Below are positions 52,098 to 61,373 of a stretch of 64,000 nt of DNA, piece by piece (positions within the stretch are counted from its first letter, which is position 1; the number at the start of each line of letters is the position of its first letter). This stretch comes from Faucicola sp048551375 (lineage in GTDB: Bacteria; Pseudomonadota; Gammaproteobacteria; Pseudomonadales; Moraxellaceae), in assembly GCF_048551375.1 (NCBI RefSeq), contig NZ_JBLYZJ010000003.1:138698-202697 (forward strand), given 5' to 3'. Made by a program: the position numbers and the translations under genes. Under the pieces are notes generated by a model. It was not told where the DNA came from and searched no databases. It saw only the letters and a list, made by a program, of their open reading frames with translations.

Positions 52098-53450
52098 ATG
52101 CGTTTGCTCACTGTTGTTGACCAATTATTTTTACAATTTGAAAATCGTGAACAGCCGATGCACATTGGCGGTTTGTTTTTGTTTGAATTGCCTGCTGATG
52201 CCAGCGATAGCTTTGTCAGCGACTTGGTACAGCAAATGCTAAAAAACAAAACGCCACCCAGTTTTCCCTTTAACCAAGTGTTGCATCATTTGATTTATTG
52301 GCAAACCGAAGAGCATTTTGAAGTTGAGCATCATTTTCGCCATATCGCCTTGCCCAAGCCTGCTCGCATTCGTGAATTATTGACCTATGTATCACAAGAA
52401 CACAGCAAATTGCTCAACCGTGCCAAACCAATGTGGGAATGCCATGTCATTGAAGGTATTGAGGGCAATCGCTTTGCTTTGTATTTTAAAATCCATCACT
52501 CGATGGTGGATGGTGTGGCGGCGATTCGTTTGGTCAAAAAATCCCTATCAAAATCCCCTACTGAGCGGATGAGTCTGCCAATTTGGTCATTGATGACTCG
52601 CCATCGTCACCAAGTGGATGCCTTGATTCCTGAGGATAAATCGTGGCTCGCTATCGCCAAACAACAACTGACTGCCCTGCCCTCAGTGGCCACCAGTGTG
52701 ACAAAAAATCTGTTTAAAAATGCGTATGAGCGGTTTAATCCCAATTATATCTCGACTACCCAAGCCCCAGACAGTATTCTAAATCAGCCTGTGTCTAGCT
52801 CTCGGCGTATTTCTGTGCAATCGTATGAACTGGCTCGCTTTCAAGCGATTGCCAAACAGTTTGAAGTCACACTCAATGATATTGTATTGGCGGTATGTTC
52901 AGGGGCGTTACGGCGATATTTGTTGTATTTGGACGCATTGCCCCAAAAACCGTTGATTGGCTTTGTGCCATTATCATTGCGAGAAGATGAAAGCAGTGTC
53001 GGCAATCAAATTACCTTTATTTTGGCTAATTTGGCGACCGATGTGGTTGACCCTTTGCAACGTTTACAAACCATCAATGCCAGTACCGTCAATAGCAAAC
53101 AACGTTTTGCCCGTATGAACCAAAGTGCGTCATTGGTTTATAGTGGTCTTGCGTATAGCCGTTCGGCATTACAGATTGCGACTGGATTATTCCCTGATTA
53201 TCGTGGCTTTAATTTGATTATATCCAATGTTCCCGGTTCTCGTGAGCCGTTGTATTGGCATGGGGCGAAGCTAGAGGCTCTGTACCCTGCCTCGATTGTG
53301 ATGAATGACCAAGCGATGAATATTACACTATGTACTTATGTTGATAAAATTGAGTTTTGTATTGTGGCGTGTAGTCAAGTATTGCCACACAGTCAGCGAA
53401 TTTTGGATTATTTGGAAGATGAATTGCAAGTGCTTGAAAATTTGGGATAA
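52098..53450 (+). CDS. Wax ester synthase/diacylglycerol acyltransferase
   Basis: Joins acyl-CoA to fatty alcohols or diacylglycerol, making storage wax esters or triacylglycerol. The protein has 450 residues, the usual length for this family. The catalytic motif HHSMVDGV (HHxxxDG) lies near residue 132. The second family motif region PLSLREDESSVGNQITFILA and the C-terminal NLIISNVPGSREPLYWHGAK are present. AAGG lies before the ATG. Such enzymes are common in Acinetobacter and Moraxella relatives. It stands alone between a MITE and a terminator. Confidence 0.92.
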   Translation: MRLLTVVDQLFLQFENREQPMHIGGLFLFELPADASDSFVSDLVQQMLKNKTPPSFPFNQVLHHLIYWQTEEHFEVEHHFRHIALPKPARIRELLTYVSQEHSKLLNRAKPMWECHVIEGIEGNRFALYFKIHHSMVDGVAAIRLVKKSLSKSPTERMSLPIWSLMTRHRHQVDALIPEDKSWLAIAKQQLTALPSVATSVTKNLFKNAYERFNPNYISTTQAPDSILNQPVSSSRRISVQSYELARFQAIAKQFEVTLNDIVLAVCSGALRRYLLYLDALPQKPLIGFVPLSLREDESSVGNQITFILANLATDVVDPLQRLQTINASTVNSKQRFARMNQSASLVYSGLAYSRSALQIATGLFPDYRGFNLIISNVPGSREPLYWHGAKLEALYPASIVMNDQAMNITLCTYVDKIEFCIVACSQVLPHSQRILDYLEDELQVLENLG

Positions 53451-53478
53451 AAAAACGGCAAAATTTGCCGTTTTTTTT
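53451..53478. terminator. Bidirectional terminator
   Basis: AAAAACGGCAAA and TTTGCCGTTTTT face each other directly after the wax-ester synthase stop and before the gltL stop on the other strand, with T-run on each side. Confidence 0.85.
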
Positions 53479-53491
53479 GTGTAATAAAGGC

Positions 53492-54310
53492 TTAGTGATT
53501 GAGAATTTTCGATAAGAAATCTTTGGCACGGTCACTACGAGCCCCTGCAAAAAACTCCTCACGGCTACAGTTTTCTACTACATTGCCTTTATCCATAAAC
53601 ACGATACGATTCGCCACTTTACGAGCAAAGCCCATTTCATGCGTCACACACATCATGGTCATACCCTCATTCGCTAGCTCAATCATCACATCTAGCACCT
53701 CTTGAATCATCTCTGGGTCAAGTGCCGAAGTTGGTTCATCAAATAACATCGCAATTGGGTCCATTGACAACGCACGAGCAATCGCCACACGTTGTTGTTG
53801 ACCACCAGAAAGTTCAGCAGGGTACTTTTTGGCATGAGCCGATAGCCCCACACGGTCAAGGTAGCCCAAGCCTTTTTTCTCCGCTTCGGCTTGGCTACGC
53901 CCTAGCACTTTGATTTGGGCAAGGGTAAGATTTTGTAAAATTGACAAATGCGGAAATAGCTCAAAATGCTGAAATACCATTCCCACTCGGCTACGCAATT
54001 TTGGTAAATCTGTGGCTTTATCCCCCACCGAAATACCATCAATCAAAATCTCACCTTGTTGAAATGGCTCTAAGCCATTGACCGTTTTGATAAGGGTTGA
54101 TTTACCACTGCCCGAAGGCCCACAGATGACTGTCACATCACCTTTATGGACGTGAGCGGTACAATCAGTCAATACTTGAAAATCACCATACCATTTGCTG
54201 ATTTTATTAATATTAATCATAATATCTGGGCTTGCATGTCCACTGTTCGACACTAAACCACCAAATTCATTAATCCACGTTGTTTCATCAATACGGGTTG
54301 CGACTGCCAT
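53492..54310 (-). CDS. gltL: Glutamate/aspartate ABC transporter ATPase
   Basis: ATP-binding subunit of a polar amino acid importer, 272 residues. Walker A is GPSGSGKST, the Q-loop MVFQHFELFPH, the signature LSGGQQQRVAIARAL, and Walker B MLFDEPTSALD. Residues 1-30 are an extension not found in E. coli GltL (241 residues), but AAGGAAAA before the ATG at 54310 supports this start; an ATG at about residue 31 gives the standard form. It is the last gene of the gltI-gltJ-gltK-gltL set, 22 bases after gltK. Confidence 0.92.
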   Translation of the reverse strand: MAVATRIDETTWINEFGGLVSNSGHASPDIMININKISKWYGDFQVLTDCTAHVHKGDVTVICGPSGSGKSTLIKTVNGLEPFQQGEILIDGISVGDKATDLPKLRSRVGMVFQHFELFPHLSILQNLTLAQIKVLGRSQAEAEKKGLGYLDRVGLSAHAKKYPAELSGGQQQRVAIARALSMDPIAMLFDEPTSALDPEMIQEVLDVMIELANEGMTMMCVTHEMGFARKVANRIVFMDKGNVVENCSREEFFAGARSDRAKDFLSKILNH

Positions 54311-54332
54311 AGTTTTTTCCTTTAATCTGTTA

Positions 54333-55010
54333 TCAGTGGGTGGTCAAGCGTAAGCGTTTTTGATAGCGATTGACCACGGTTGAAGCAGTCAAACTAATCA
54401 CAAAATACACCAACCCTGCCAGCAAAATATAAGGGGTCAATAAGCCCATCAAATCGCCTCGCACATAGGCAGCACGGAAGAAATCTACCAAGCCAATGGC
54501 AAATACCAAGGTGGTATCTTGGAATAAGATAATCGACTGCTGTAGCAATAACGGAAACATCTTGCGAAATGCCTGTGGCAAAATAATATACCGCATAGTT
54601 TGGCTGTAAGTCATGCCCAAAGCTTTGGCGGCATTGACTTGTCCTTTACCAATCGACTGAATCCCTGCCCGCACAATTTCCGAAAAATACGCTGCCTCAA
54701 ATACCATAAACGCCACGACACAAGAGGCAAATGCAGTATCCACGGTCAAATAACTGCCTGTGACTAGGTTATATACCATCGGTACAGCAAAATAAAACCA
54801 CAACAATACCAATAACAACGGCACAGAACGAAAGAAATTCACATAAATTTTGGCAGGGATTGCTAATAGTTTGATACCTGACAATCGCATCAATGCCAAC
54901 ACCGTGCCGAGTGCCAAGCCACCAAAAATCGCCAAAAACAGCACTTTGAGGGTCATCATCGCACCGCCCAACAACGCAGGCATAGCGGTTTGTAATTCTA
55001 CAAAGTTCAT
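54333..55010 (-). CDS. gltK: Amino acid ABC transporter permease GltK
   Basis: Inner-membrane permease of 225 residues with five membrane segments of the HisMQ type. The EAA-loop motif is GIQSIGKGQVNAAKALGMTY, which contacts the ATPase. The N-terminus MNFVELQTAMPALLGGAMMT fits GltK. Its start overlaps the gltJ stop in ATGA, so the two permeases are translated together and probably pair as a heterodimer. Confidence 0.92.
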   Translation of the reverse strand: MNFVELQTAMPALLGGAMMTLKVLFLAIFGGLALGTVLALMRLSGIKLLAIPAKIYVNFFRSVPLLLVLLWFYFAVPMVYNLVTGSYLTVDTAFASCVVAFMVFEAAYFSEIVRAGIQSIGKGQVNAAKALGMTYSQTMRYIILPQAFRKMFPLLLQQSIILFQDTTLVFAIGLVDFFRAAYVRGDLMGLLTPYILLAGLVYFVISLTASTVVNRYQKRLRLTTH

Positions 55011-55753
55011 GCGTCACCCCCATCAATTTGACCTTTGATTCGCAAGCGTTTTTCTAATTGCCCCATCATAAAAATCAAGGTCAAATTAAACAACAAATAA
55101 ATAATCGTTGCAAAGGTATAAACCTCAATGGTGTTCTGTGTATATTCGCTAATGGTTTTGGTTTGGCTAATCAACTCTGTCACACCCACCAATGAAGCAA
55201 CCGAGGCATTTTTGAAGCAGTTGGTCAATTCTGAACTTAATGGTGGCAAAATCACTCGAAACGCTTGAGGCAATACAACATAGCGATAGGTTTGTGGCAA
55301 GGTGAACCCAAGGGCATAACCTGCATTGAGCTGACCTTTTGGCAATGACTCAATCCCTGTACGTACCTGCTCGACAATCCGTGCTGCTGTAAACAAGCCT
55401 AAACCAATCCCTGCCGAAATCACCGCCGAAGTATTGGGGCTTAACTCTTGAAACCACCACTTTTGTAAACTGGGGGTCAGCCAAGTCGGTACAACATAAA
55501 ACCAAAAAAACAATTGAATCAACAACGGTATATTACGAAAAAAACTCACATACGCCGTACCAATCGTTCTAGCAGTTTTATTGGGCAAGGTACGCATGAT
55601 ACCCAGTACCGTTCCCACCATCAAGGCAATTAGCCAACCCACACTACCAATTACTAACAGCCACATAAAGCCAGTCGCTAGCCACTGCCAATAGACCTCA
55701 GAGCCTACGCCTGTTGGTTGAAGCAATACACCCCAGTTCCAACTATAATTCAT
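55007..55753 (-). CDS. gltJ: Amino acid ABC transporter permease GltJ
   Basis: Permease of 248 residues, partner of GltK. The beginning MNYSWNWGVLLQPTGVG is typical for GltJ. The EAA loop is GIESLPKGQLNAGYALGFTL, and FRNIPLLIQLFFWFYVVP is the conserved segment in the first half. A 235-base space with two REP-like units and a hairpin separates it from gltI, so gltJKL expression is likely lower than that of gltI. Confidence 0.92.
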   Translation of the reverse strand: MNYSWNWGVLLQPTGVGSEVYWQWLATGFMWLLVIGSVGWLIALMVGTVLGIMRTLPNKTARTIGTAYVSFFRNIPLLIQLFFWFYVVPTWLTPSLQKWWFQELSPNTSAVISAGIGLGLFTAARIVEQVRTGIESLPKGQLNAGYALGFTLPQTYRYVVLPQAFRVILPPLSSELTNCFKNASVASLVGVTELISQTKTISEYTQNTIEVYTFATIIYLLFNLTLIFMMGQLEKRLRIKGQIDGGDA

Positions 55754-55821
55754 GGGTTACCCCCAAATGCTTAATTATCATTGATTAACACCATTTTATA
55801 CCAAGTTCAATAAATATCGTA

Positions 55822-55891
55822 TTGTAGGGGCTTATTGCATAAGCCCAATGTTTAAAATCTCAAACAGGGCGTAAGCATTACGCCCCTACAA
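55822..55891. repeat. Inverted pair of REP-like palindromes in the glt operon
   Basis: TTGTAGGGGCTTATTGCATA then AGCCC (left) and GGGCGTAAGCATTACGCCCC then TACAA (right), about 20 bases apart in opposite orientation. It lies between gltI and gltJ, where folding of the pair could protect the upstream gltI mRNA. Confidence 0.8.
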
Positions 55892-55927
55892 GTTGATTTT
55901 TTGGGTGTGGTATCGCCTACCCATCAA

Positions 55928-55970
55928 AAAAATAAGACTGACGTTGGTAAAAACACAATCCGTCAGTCTT
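55928..55970 (-). terminator. Hairpin after gltI
   Basis: AAGACTGACG and CGTCAGTCTT form a perfect 10-base stem with a 17-base loop, followed by ATTTTTTT on the minus strand. It lies 19 bases past the gltI stop, so gltJKL transcription depends on read-through or another promoter. Confidence 0.72.
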
Positions 55971-55988
55971 AATGAAAATCCCGTAAAA

Positions 55989-57014
55989 TTACTGGGCAGG
56001 TTTTGAGGCAGGTGCAGTTGCCGAAGCCGTTGCGGTAGCTGTATCTAACTGGGTCACAGCTTTGTCATGTGGCGTGGCAAGTAAGCCTTTTAGGTTGGCT
56101 GACATGGCAAAGCTCATATTGACATTTTTTGGTGGGATTGGGTTCATAAACCATTTGTCATAAATCTTGTTGATTTCGCCAGACGCATAAGTCGCTTTTA
56201 GGGCATCATCAACCACTGCTTTAAACTCGCTGTCGCCTTTACGCATCATACAGCCATAAATTTCAAATGATTGCGGTGTGCCTACGATTTCCCATTTGGC
56301 TGGGTCTTTGGCTTTGGCTTTTTCACCTGCCAACAACACGTCATCCATCATAAAGGCAACGGCACGCCCATTTTCTAGCATCAAGAATGACTCACCGTGG
56401 TCTTTGGCAGACACGATATTGATACCAAGTTGTTTTTCTTCATTCAGTTTTTTAATAAAACGCTCAGAAGTTGTACCTGCGGTGGTCACCAAAGTTTTGC
56501 CTTTTAAGTCAGCAAAGTCTTTAACGCCAGAATCTTTGGCAGTCAATAAACGTGTACCAACTTCAAAGAAACCAACTGAGAAATCAACTTGTTGTTGACG
56601 CTCTTCGTTGTTGGTGGTTGAGCCACACTCAAGGTCAACTGTGCCATTTTGTACCAATGGAATACGAGTTTGTGACGTAACAAGGTTATAACGCACTTTC
56701 AAATCTGGCATATTCAGTTTTTGCTTGATGGCTTCTACGGCTTTTAGCTGTAGGTCATGGGCATAGCCAACAGGCTGATTTGGTGTATCGGCAATATAGG
56801 AAAATGGAATTGACGAGTCACGATGACCCAACACGATTTCGCCAGATTTTTTGATTTTATCCAACGTTTTTTCGGCTGGTGCAGTAGGGGCTGGTTGGCT
56901 ACCTGTACCTGCTTCAGTTTTGGCAGTTTCGGCTGGCTTATTACAAGCTGTTAAGCCAAGGGTTGCAACCGCTAATGTCGTCAAGACGAATGGCTTCATC
57001 GAAATTACTGTCAT
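55989..57014 (-). CDS. gltI: Glutamate/aspartate-binding lipoprotein
   Basis: Periplasmic solute-binding protein of the importer, 341 residues from 57014, where AAGGAATTTTAGT precedes the ATG. The signal ends in lipobox LTACNK, so it should be a lipid-anchored form. The SBP_bac_3 domain follows: EIVLGHRDSSIPFSYIA binds the substrate carboxyl and amino groups, then VDLECGSTTNNEERQQQVDF. Residues after about 320 form a T/A/P-rich tail absent from E. coli GltI. It is followed by a hairpin and then gltJKL. A paralog lies directly upstream. Confidence 0.9.
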   Translation of the reverse strand: MTVISMKPFVLTTLAVATLGLTACNKPAETAKTEAGTGSQPAPTAPAEKTLDKIKKSGEIVLGHRDSSIPFSYIADTPNQPVGYAHDLQLKAVEAIKQKLNMPDLKVRYNLVTSQTRIPLVQNGTVDLECGSTTNNEERQQQVDFSVGFFEVGTRLLTAKDSGVKDFADLKGKTLVTTAGTTSERFIKKLNEEKQLGINIVSAKDHGESFLMLENGRAVAFMMDDVLLAGEKAKAKDPAKWEIVGTPQSFEIYGCMMRKGDSEFKAVVDDALKATYASGEINKIYDKWFMNPIPPKNVNMSFAMSANLKGLLATPHDKAVTQLDTATATASATAPASKPAQ

Positions 57015-57191
57015 ACTAAAATTCCTTGTCAATGCGAATCAACCGACTCGCTATCAAATATCAAACCAACCCAAATAAGATTGGCGTTTACCACACCAAA
57101 ACCGTCACCAAAAAAATCATTAGATTTTGGTAACCTTATGATAATTATTTTTACATTCGATGACAATAGCTAAACAAAAATATTTATAAAT

Positions 57192-58202
57192 TTAACGATT
57201 TGGCTCATTGACTTTGTTATTACTATTGATGGCTTCTGCTAGATGTGTGGTGGCATCACTCACAGATAATGGTAAAGGATTGTCATGTGGATGCTCATAG
57301 AGCGACTGCATTTCTGCGGATAGGGCAAAATTCAAATTCATGTTAGATGGCGGTATCGGCGACATAAACCAACGTTGGTAATATTGGCGAATTTCACCTG
57401 TTGCATACAATTCACGCAAAGTGTTATCCATCAATGACTTAAAGACTTTATCATTATGAGCTAACGTACAGGCATAAATTTCAAACTGTGCTGATTGACC
57501 AACAATATTCCATTTATTAGGATTTTTAGTCTGTTGTCGATTAGCATACAGTAATATTTCATCACTATCAATCGCATCAACCACTTGTGTTTCTAAAACA
57601 TTAATCAAATCACGGCTATTTTTGACAGCTATTAATTGGGTGTCAAATTGATTTAAAGCCACATAGTCTGCCAAAATTTTTTCGGTAGTTGAGCCTTGAA
57701 TCACCGCCACTTTTTTATGGTTTACATCGATAAAATCTTTGATTTTAGAATTTTTTTCCACCATCAACCGAGAGCCTGTAACAAAATATCCCACCGAAAA
57801 ATCAACCATTTTACGGCGTTCTGGGGTATTACTGGTGTTGCTACACTCAAAATCCACCTCACCACTGGCGACTTTTTTGATACGCTCTTGGGCGGAAATG
57901 GGCTGATATTCCACAATTAGATTGGGATTATTGAGCTGTTTTTTGATGGCTGTTACAATACTTTTTTGAATGTCTATGGCGTAGCCAACTGGCTCAGATT
58001 GCGAGGGGATATTATAAGAAAATGGCACCGATTTATCTCGATAGCCAATGACAACCTTGCCTGTTTTTTGAATTTTATTGAGTGTTTGGTAGTTGGTTAA
58101 CGCTTCTTGGCGGGTACTGTCTGTTACCGATTTGTCAAGATTATGGTTATCACAGCCTGTCAATGCCAAAGCAATGGCAATAAATATAAACATTTGTTTC
58201 AT
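57192..58202 (-). CDS. Second amino-acid-binding lipoprotein (GltI paralog)
   Basis: A 336-residue SBP_bac_3 lipoprotein with lipobox LTGCDNH. It shares the layout of gltI: KVVIGYRDKSVPFSYNI, VDFECSNTSNTPERRKMVDF, and YxRWFMSPIPPSNMNLNFAL near the end. GGGGAA precedes the ATG. The DNA is AT-richer than gltI, and identity looks moderate. It lies 178 bases before gltI on the same strand, so it probably feeds the same permease with another substrate range, but this is inferred. Confidence 0.85.
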   Translation of the reverse strand: MKQMFIFIAIALALTGCDNHNLDKSVTDSTRQEALTNYQTLNKIQKTGKVVIGYRDKSVPFSYNIPSQSEPVGYAIDIQKSIVTAIKKQLNNPNLIVEYQPISAQERIKKVASGEVDFECSNTSNTPERRKMVDFSVGYFVTGSRLMVEKNSKIKDFIDVNHKKVAVIQGSTTEKILADYVALNQFDTQLIAVKNSRDLINVLETQVVDAIDSDEILLYANRQQTKNPNKWNIVGQSAQFEIYACTLAHNDKVFKSLMDNTLRELYATGEIRQYYQRWFMSPIPPSNMNLNFALSAEMQSLYEHPHDNPLPLSVSDATTHLAEAINSNNKVNEPNR

Positions 58203-58437
58203 AAATTCCCCACTACGTTATGACTAAAATTTTCGGTTATCTGTTTTTAATAAAAATAAAGGTTATAATTTTATTATATATTAACTATTTTATAAGTAAA
58301 TTTTAAAAAATGATTAAAATTGTTTAGGGTATTAAGTTTTTTAAACAGTCTTGTTTAGCGTATTGCTATTTTAACAATTGCCCCCATTAAGTCAATCATC
58401 GAAATATTACCATTGGTTATCAAAAATAGGTTGCTTT

Positions 58438-59373
58438 ATGTCTGAATTTTTATCAAATACTCCCTCAACTACGAACCTACGCCAACGTTTTTTTATCGAA
58501 AACACCCCTGTGCGTGGCGATGTGGTGCATCTTAGTGATAGTTATCATCAAATTACACAACAAAAATCATATCCTATTGCTCTACAAAAGCTACTGGGCG
58601 AAATGCTAGTATCTGCCAGTTTGCTGATTGGGACACTAAAAATTGATGGGCGTTTGTCTATTCAATTACAGCATAATGACATCACCAATGATGGCACGCC
58701 TGAGCTAAAATGGGCAATGGCAGAATGTGATAGCCGTGGGCATATTCGTGGGCTAGCAGATTGGACTGGCGATTGGAATAATTTACACACCGCAAATCAA
58801 GCCTTTTCAACCTTGGGGGCAGTCGGTGAGGGTGTGCTATTTATCAATGTGCAACCCGATCCAATGTTTGGCGTACAAGCGGAAGGCTATCAAGGCATCG
58901 TGGAGCGTGTGGCGGATAACTTGGCGGATTGTTTGGCTCATTACCAAAAACAATCAGTGCAAATTCCAACCTTGATTAACCTAGCGTGTGATGGCGAGCA
59001 AGCAGGCGGTATTTTGGTGCAGTTGTTGCCTGTGCTTGATGAAGAAGAGAAAGCTAGTGTCGATGCGGATTTATTCCCACGTTTGACCATGCTGACCAAA
59101 ACGCTAAAGGCAGAAGAATTGACCAGCCTTGAGCCAACCGAAATTTTATATCGCTTGTACCATGAAGAAGATGTGGTAACTGCCGAACCTGTGCCATTGG
59201 CGTTTGCTTGTACTTGCTCTCGTGAAAAAACTGCCAGTGCAATTTTCCAGTTAGGGGAAAACCAAGCTTTAGAAATTGCTGATGAACAAGGTGGTGCATT
59301 GGCGTTGGATTGTGGCTTTTGTGGCTCGGTGTATCGCTTTGATAAACAAGATATTGAAGCGGTGTTTGGTTAA
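58438..59373 (+). CDS. hslO: Redox-regulated chaperone Hsp33
   Basis: Cytoplasmic holdase that becomes active on oxidative unfolding. From the ATG at 58438 it has 311 residues; the frame back to 58378 starts at TTG and is not supported. The C-terminal zinc switch is intact: CTCS (CxC) and CGFC (CxxC) about 50 residues apart hold four cysteines. The N-terminal domain begins RQRFFIENTPVRGDVVHLSD. An AGGTTG precedes the ATG. It is divergent from the gltI paralog and followed by a repeat hairpin. Confidence 0.92.
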   Translation: MSEFLSNTPSTTNLRQRFFIENTPVRGDVVHLSDSYHQITQQKSYPIALQKLLGEMLVSASLLIGTLKIDGRLSIQLQHNDITNDGTPELKWAMAECDSRGHIRGLADWTGDWNNLHTANQAFSTLGAVGEGVLFINVQPDPMFGVQAEGYQGIVERVADNLADCLAHYQKQSVQIPTLINLACDGEQAGGILVQLLPVLDEEEKASVDADLFPRLTMLTKTLKAEELTSLEPTEILYRLYHEEDVVTAEPVPLAFACTCSREKTASAIFQLGENQALEIADEQGGALALDCGFCGSVYRFDKQDIEAVFG

Positions 59374-59389
59374 CAGGATTGGTAATATG

Positions 59390-59447
59390 ATAGGATTTAC
59401 GCAAAAATTCCATGGGTAGGTTGGGTGGAAGAATGACACCCAACCTA
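59390..59447. repeat. MITE end remnant plus TAGGTTGGGTG hairpin
   Basis: ATAGGATTTACGCAAA at 59390-59405 differs by one base from the 16-base end of the MITE at 51924. Next to it TAGGTTGGGTG (59417-59427) and CACCCAACCTA (59437-59447) make an 11-base perfect stem. A partner motif CTACCTAACCTACG follows near 59480. It lies just after hslO and could end its transcript, although no T-run follows. Confidence 0.65.
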
Positions 59448-59573
59448 AGCCTTTTAAATTGTTGGGTATCGCAAGCTCTACCTAACCTACGATTTGGTTA
59501 AATGCGTTCCCTCCAAAAAAACTGCTTTTCAAAAGTAGGGCTTAAAATTTATCCTGTTTATATCATCCATCTA

Positions 59574-60419
59574 TTACGCCAACTGATTCACCCATTTGAG
59601 TGGGGCATTTTTCATCCATTGGCTCATCATCGACCACGGCATCGCAGGGACGCACGCCTCTTCTGGCTCGCCCTCGATGGCGATTGCCAAGGCTTTTGTT
59701 CCCACTTCTTCACTGACTTCAAAAGGTAATGGTTTCGCCCCCTCGTTGATTTCGGTACGGATATAGCCTGGGTAAATGGTCGATACTTTAATCGGTAATT
59801 CTGATAGCAACATATCGGCTCGAATCCCTTCGGCAAGATGAGCAATCCCTGCTTTACTGGCTGCATATACTGACATATGTTTTGGCAGACCACGCATCGC
59901 AGACATACTTGAGATAACGACCAAATGTCCGCTATTTTGCTTGCGGAAAATTTCCATCCCTGCTTCACACTGAGCCAGACCTGCCACAAAGTTGATTTCG
60001 GCGGTACGGCGGTTGATGTCAAACGCCCCTTTACCAATACGGCGACCCTCGCCCACCCCTGCATTGACCACAATACGCTCTAGCGTGCCAAACTCTTGAG
60101 CAAATTCATGGAAAACTTTGAACACCGCATCATAATCGGTCACGTCTAGGGCTTTTACGCTGACTTTGACGGTTGGATTATCCGCTAAAACTTTGGCTTT
60201 GAGTTCTTCAAGGCGTTCGGTACGTCTGGCACAAATCGCCAAGTTATACCCCATACTGGCAAAATACGTTGCCATACCTGCCCCTAGCCCAGAGCTTGCC
60301 CCTGTAATCAGGACGGTTTTGCCTTTGCCGACTTGTTTGTCGATAAAAGGTGACAAATCGGTATTAGGGGTCATCACGGTTTGTTGGAATTGTTGCATGA
60401 GTTGATTGAGGTTTAACAT
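59574..60419 (-). CDS. Short-chain dehydrogenase/reductase
   Basis: NAD(P)-dependent oxidoreductase of 281 residues. Cofactor motif TGASSGLG lies at about residue 39, NAGVG at about residue 118, catalytic serine in VISSMSA and the YAASK pair at about residue 184. NADP preference is suggested by the CARRTERLEE after the second strand. It is the last gene of a four-gene lipid-related cluster on the minus strand, separated from the phosphatase gene by 132 bases with repeats. The substrate, perhaps a hydroxyacyl or keto compound, is unknown. Confidence 0.85.
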   Translation of the reverse strand: MLNLNQLMQQFQQTVMTPNTDLSPFIDKQVGKGKTVLITGASSGLGAGMATYFASMGYNLAICARRTERLEELKAKVLADNPTVKVSVKALDVTDYDAVFKVFHEFAQEFGTLERIVVNAGVGEGRRIGKGAFDINRRTAEINFVAGLAQCEAGMEIFRKQNSGHLVVISSMSAMRGLPKHMSVYAASKAGIAHLAEGIRADMLLSELPIKVSTIYPGYIRTEINEGAKPLPFEVSEEVGTKALAIAIEGEPEEACVPAMPWSMMSQWMKNAPLKWVNQLA

Positions 60420-60442
60420 TGATTATCCTTAATATTTAATGG

Positions 60443-60524
60443 GTAGGGGCATATTAAACACGCCCAAATTCGTATTTTTTACAGCAGGTCTTTAACAAAA
60501 GGGCGTAAGCATTACGCCCCTACA
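60443..60524. repeat. Inverted pair of REP-like palindromes
   Basis: GTAGGGGCATATTAAACACG then CCC (left, decayed) and GGGCGTAAGCATTACGCCCC then TACA (right, good), in opposite orientation about 35 bases apart. It lies between the SDR and phosphatase genes. Confidence 0.75.
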
Positions 60525-60551
60525 ATGTTATTTTTGAACGCAATATTAATT

Positions 60552-61364
60552 TTACCGCCACGTTACCATTTGCTCGCCTTGCTGGTAAAGGTAGCTAAAT
60601 TCGTTGAAAGTTTGCAAAAAGATAGCGTTTTCTTTAACAAGCTCTTTTTCTTTAACAGCCTCTTTTTCTTTAATTACAAAGGTATGCACACTGGCATTGG
60701 CGATGTGCCAGTTAAGGTCAAAGGCTTGGGCATCGGATAGCTTCATCACTTGTTGCACGATACTGGCAATCACGCCACCCGAGGTAAACGCCATACTATG
60801 CTTGCCATCTTCGGTGCGAGCAATCAGCCGTTCAAAACCTTGCCAAGTACGACTCAAAAACCCTTGCCAACTTTCATCATAATCGCTGTCATGCTCACCA
60901 CCTTGCCAACGGTTCATGGCTTGAGTGAATAGTTCGGCAAATTTCAACTCTGGCTGAGGCTGACTGGTGAGATATGCGATAAAACTACGTTTATCACTAA
61001 AGCCCAAGTTGGCTTTGAATAATACCTGTTCATGGTTAAATTCATTAAACCCACTATCTGTTCCAAGTTGTGATGGCAGTGCCAAGGGTGCATAACTAGG
61101 ACTGTGCGGATTATGCTCGATATGATGGGTGATTTCGCTTAATTCGATACCCTCACGGCTAACATAATAGTGGCTCAAAAAATGGCGTAAGCTGTCTTGT
61201 TGGCGAGCCATTTCACCTGATATCACCGCATCCACTTGGCGACCCGATTGACGAAAACTATCGCCCAACCATTGCGTTTGGGCGATACCTTTGGGGGAAA
61301 GTTGGTCATAGTTTTCTGCCCCAAACGAGGCTTGACCATGACGCACAAGGGTAATTAGTTTCAT
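60552..61364 (-). CDS. Histidine phosphatase family protein
   Basis: A 270-residue phosphoglycerate-mutase-like phosphatase. The catalytic RHG is in LVRHGQASFGAENYDQLSPK, with a second conserved histidine in MAFTSGGVIASI-type context (the usual H of SHGG is replaced, reading FTSGGV) and acidic Glu in SGEMARQQDS. It lies 9 bases after the APH-like kinase gene, so they are cotranscribed. The absent SHGG-like histidine is notable and could alter activity. Near residue 220 a KEKEAVKEKELVKENA stretch is low complexity. Confidence 0.82.
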   Translation of the reverse strand: MKLITLVRHGQASFGAENYDQLSPKGIAQTQWLGDSFRQSGRQVDAVISGEMARQQDSLRHFLSHYYVSREGIELSEITHHIEHNPHSPSYAPLALPSQLGTDSGFNEFNHEQVLFKANLGFSDKRSFIAYLTSQPQPELKFAELFTQAMNRWQGGEHDSDYDESWQGFLSRTWQGFERLIARTEDGKHSMAFTSGGVIASIVQQVMKLSDAQAFDLNWHIANASVHTFVIKEKEAVKEKELVKENAIFLQTFNEFSYLYQQGEQMVTWR

Positions 61365-61373
61365 TTTTACCTT

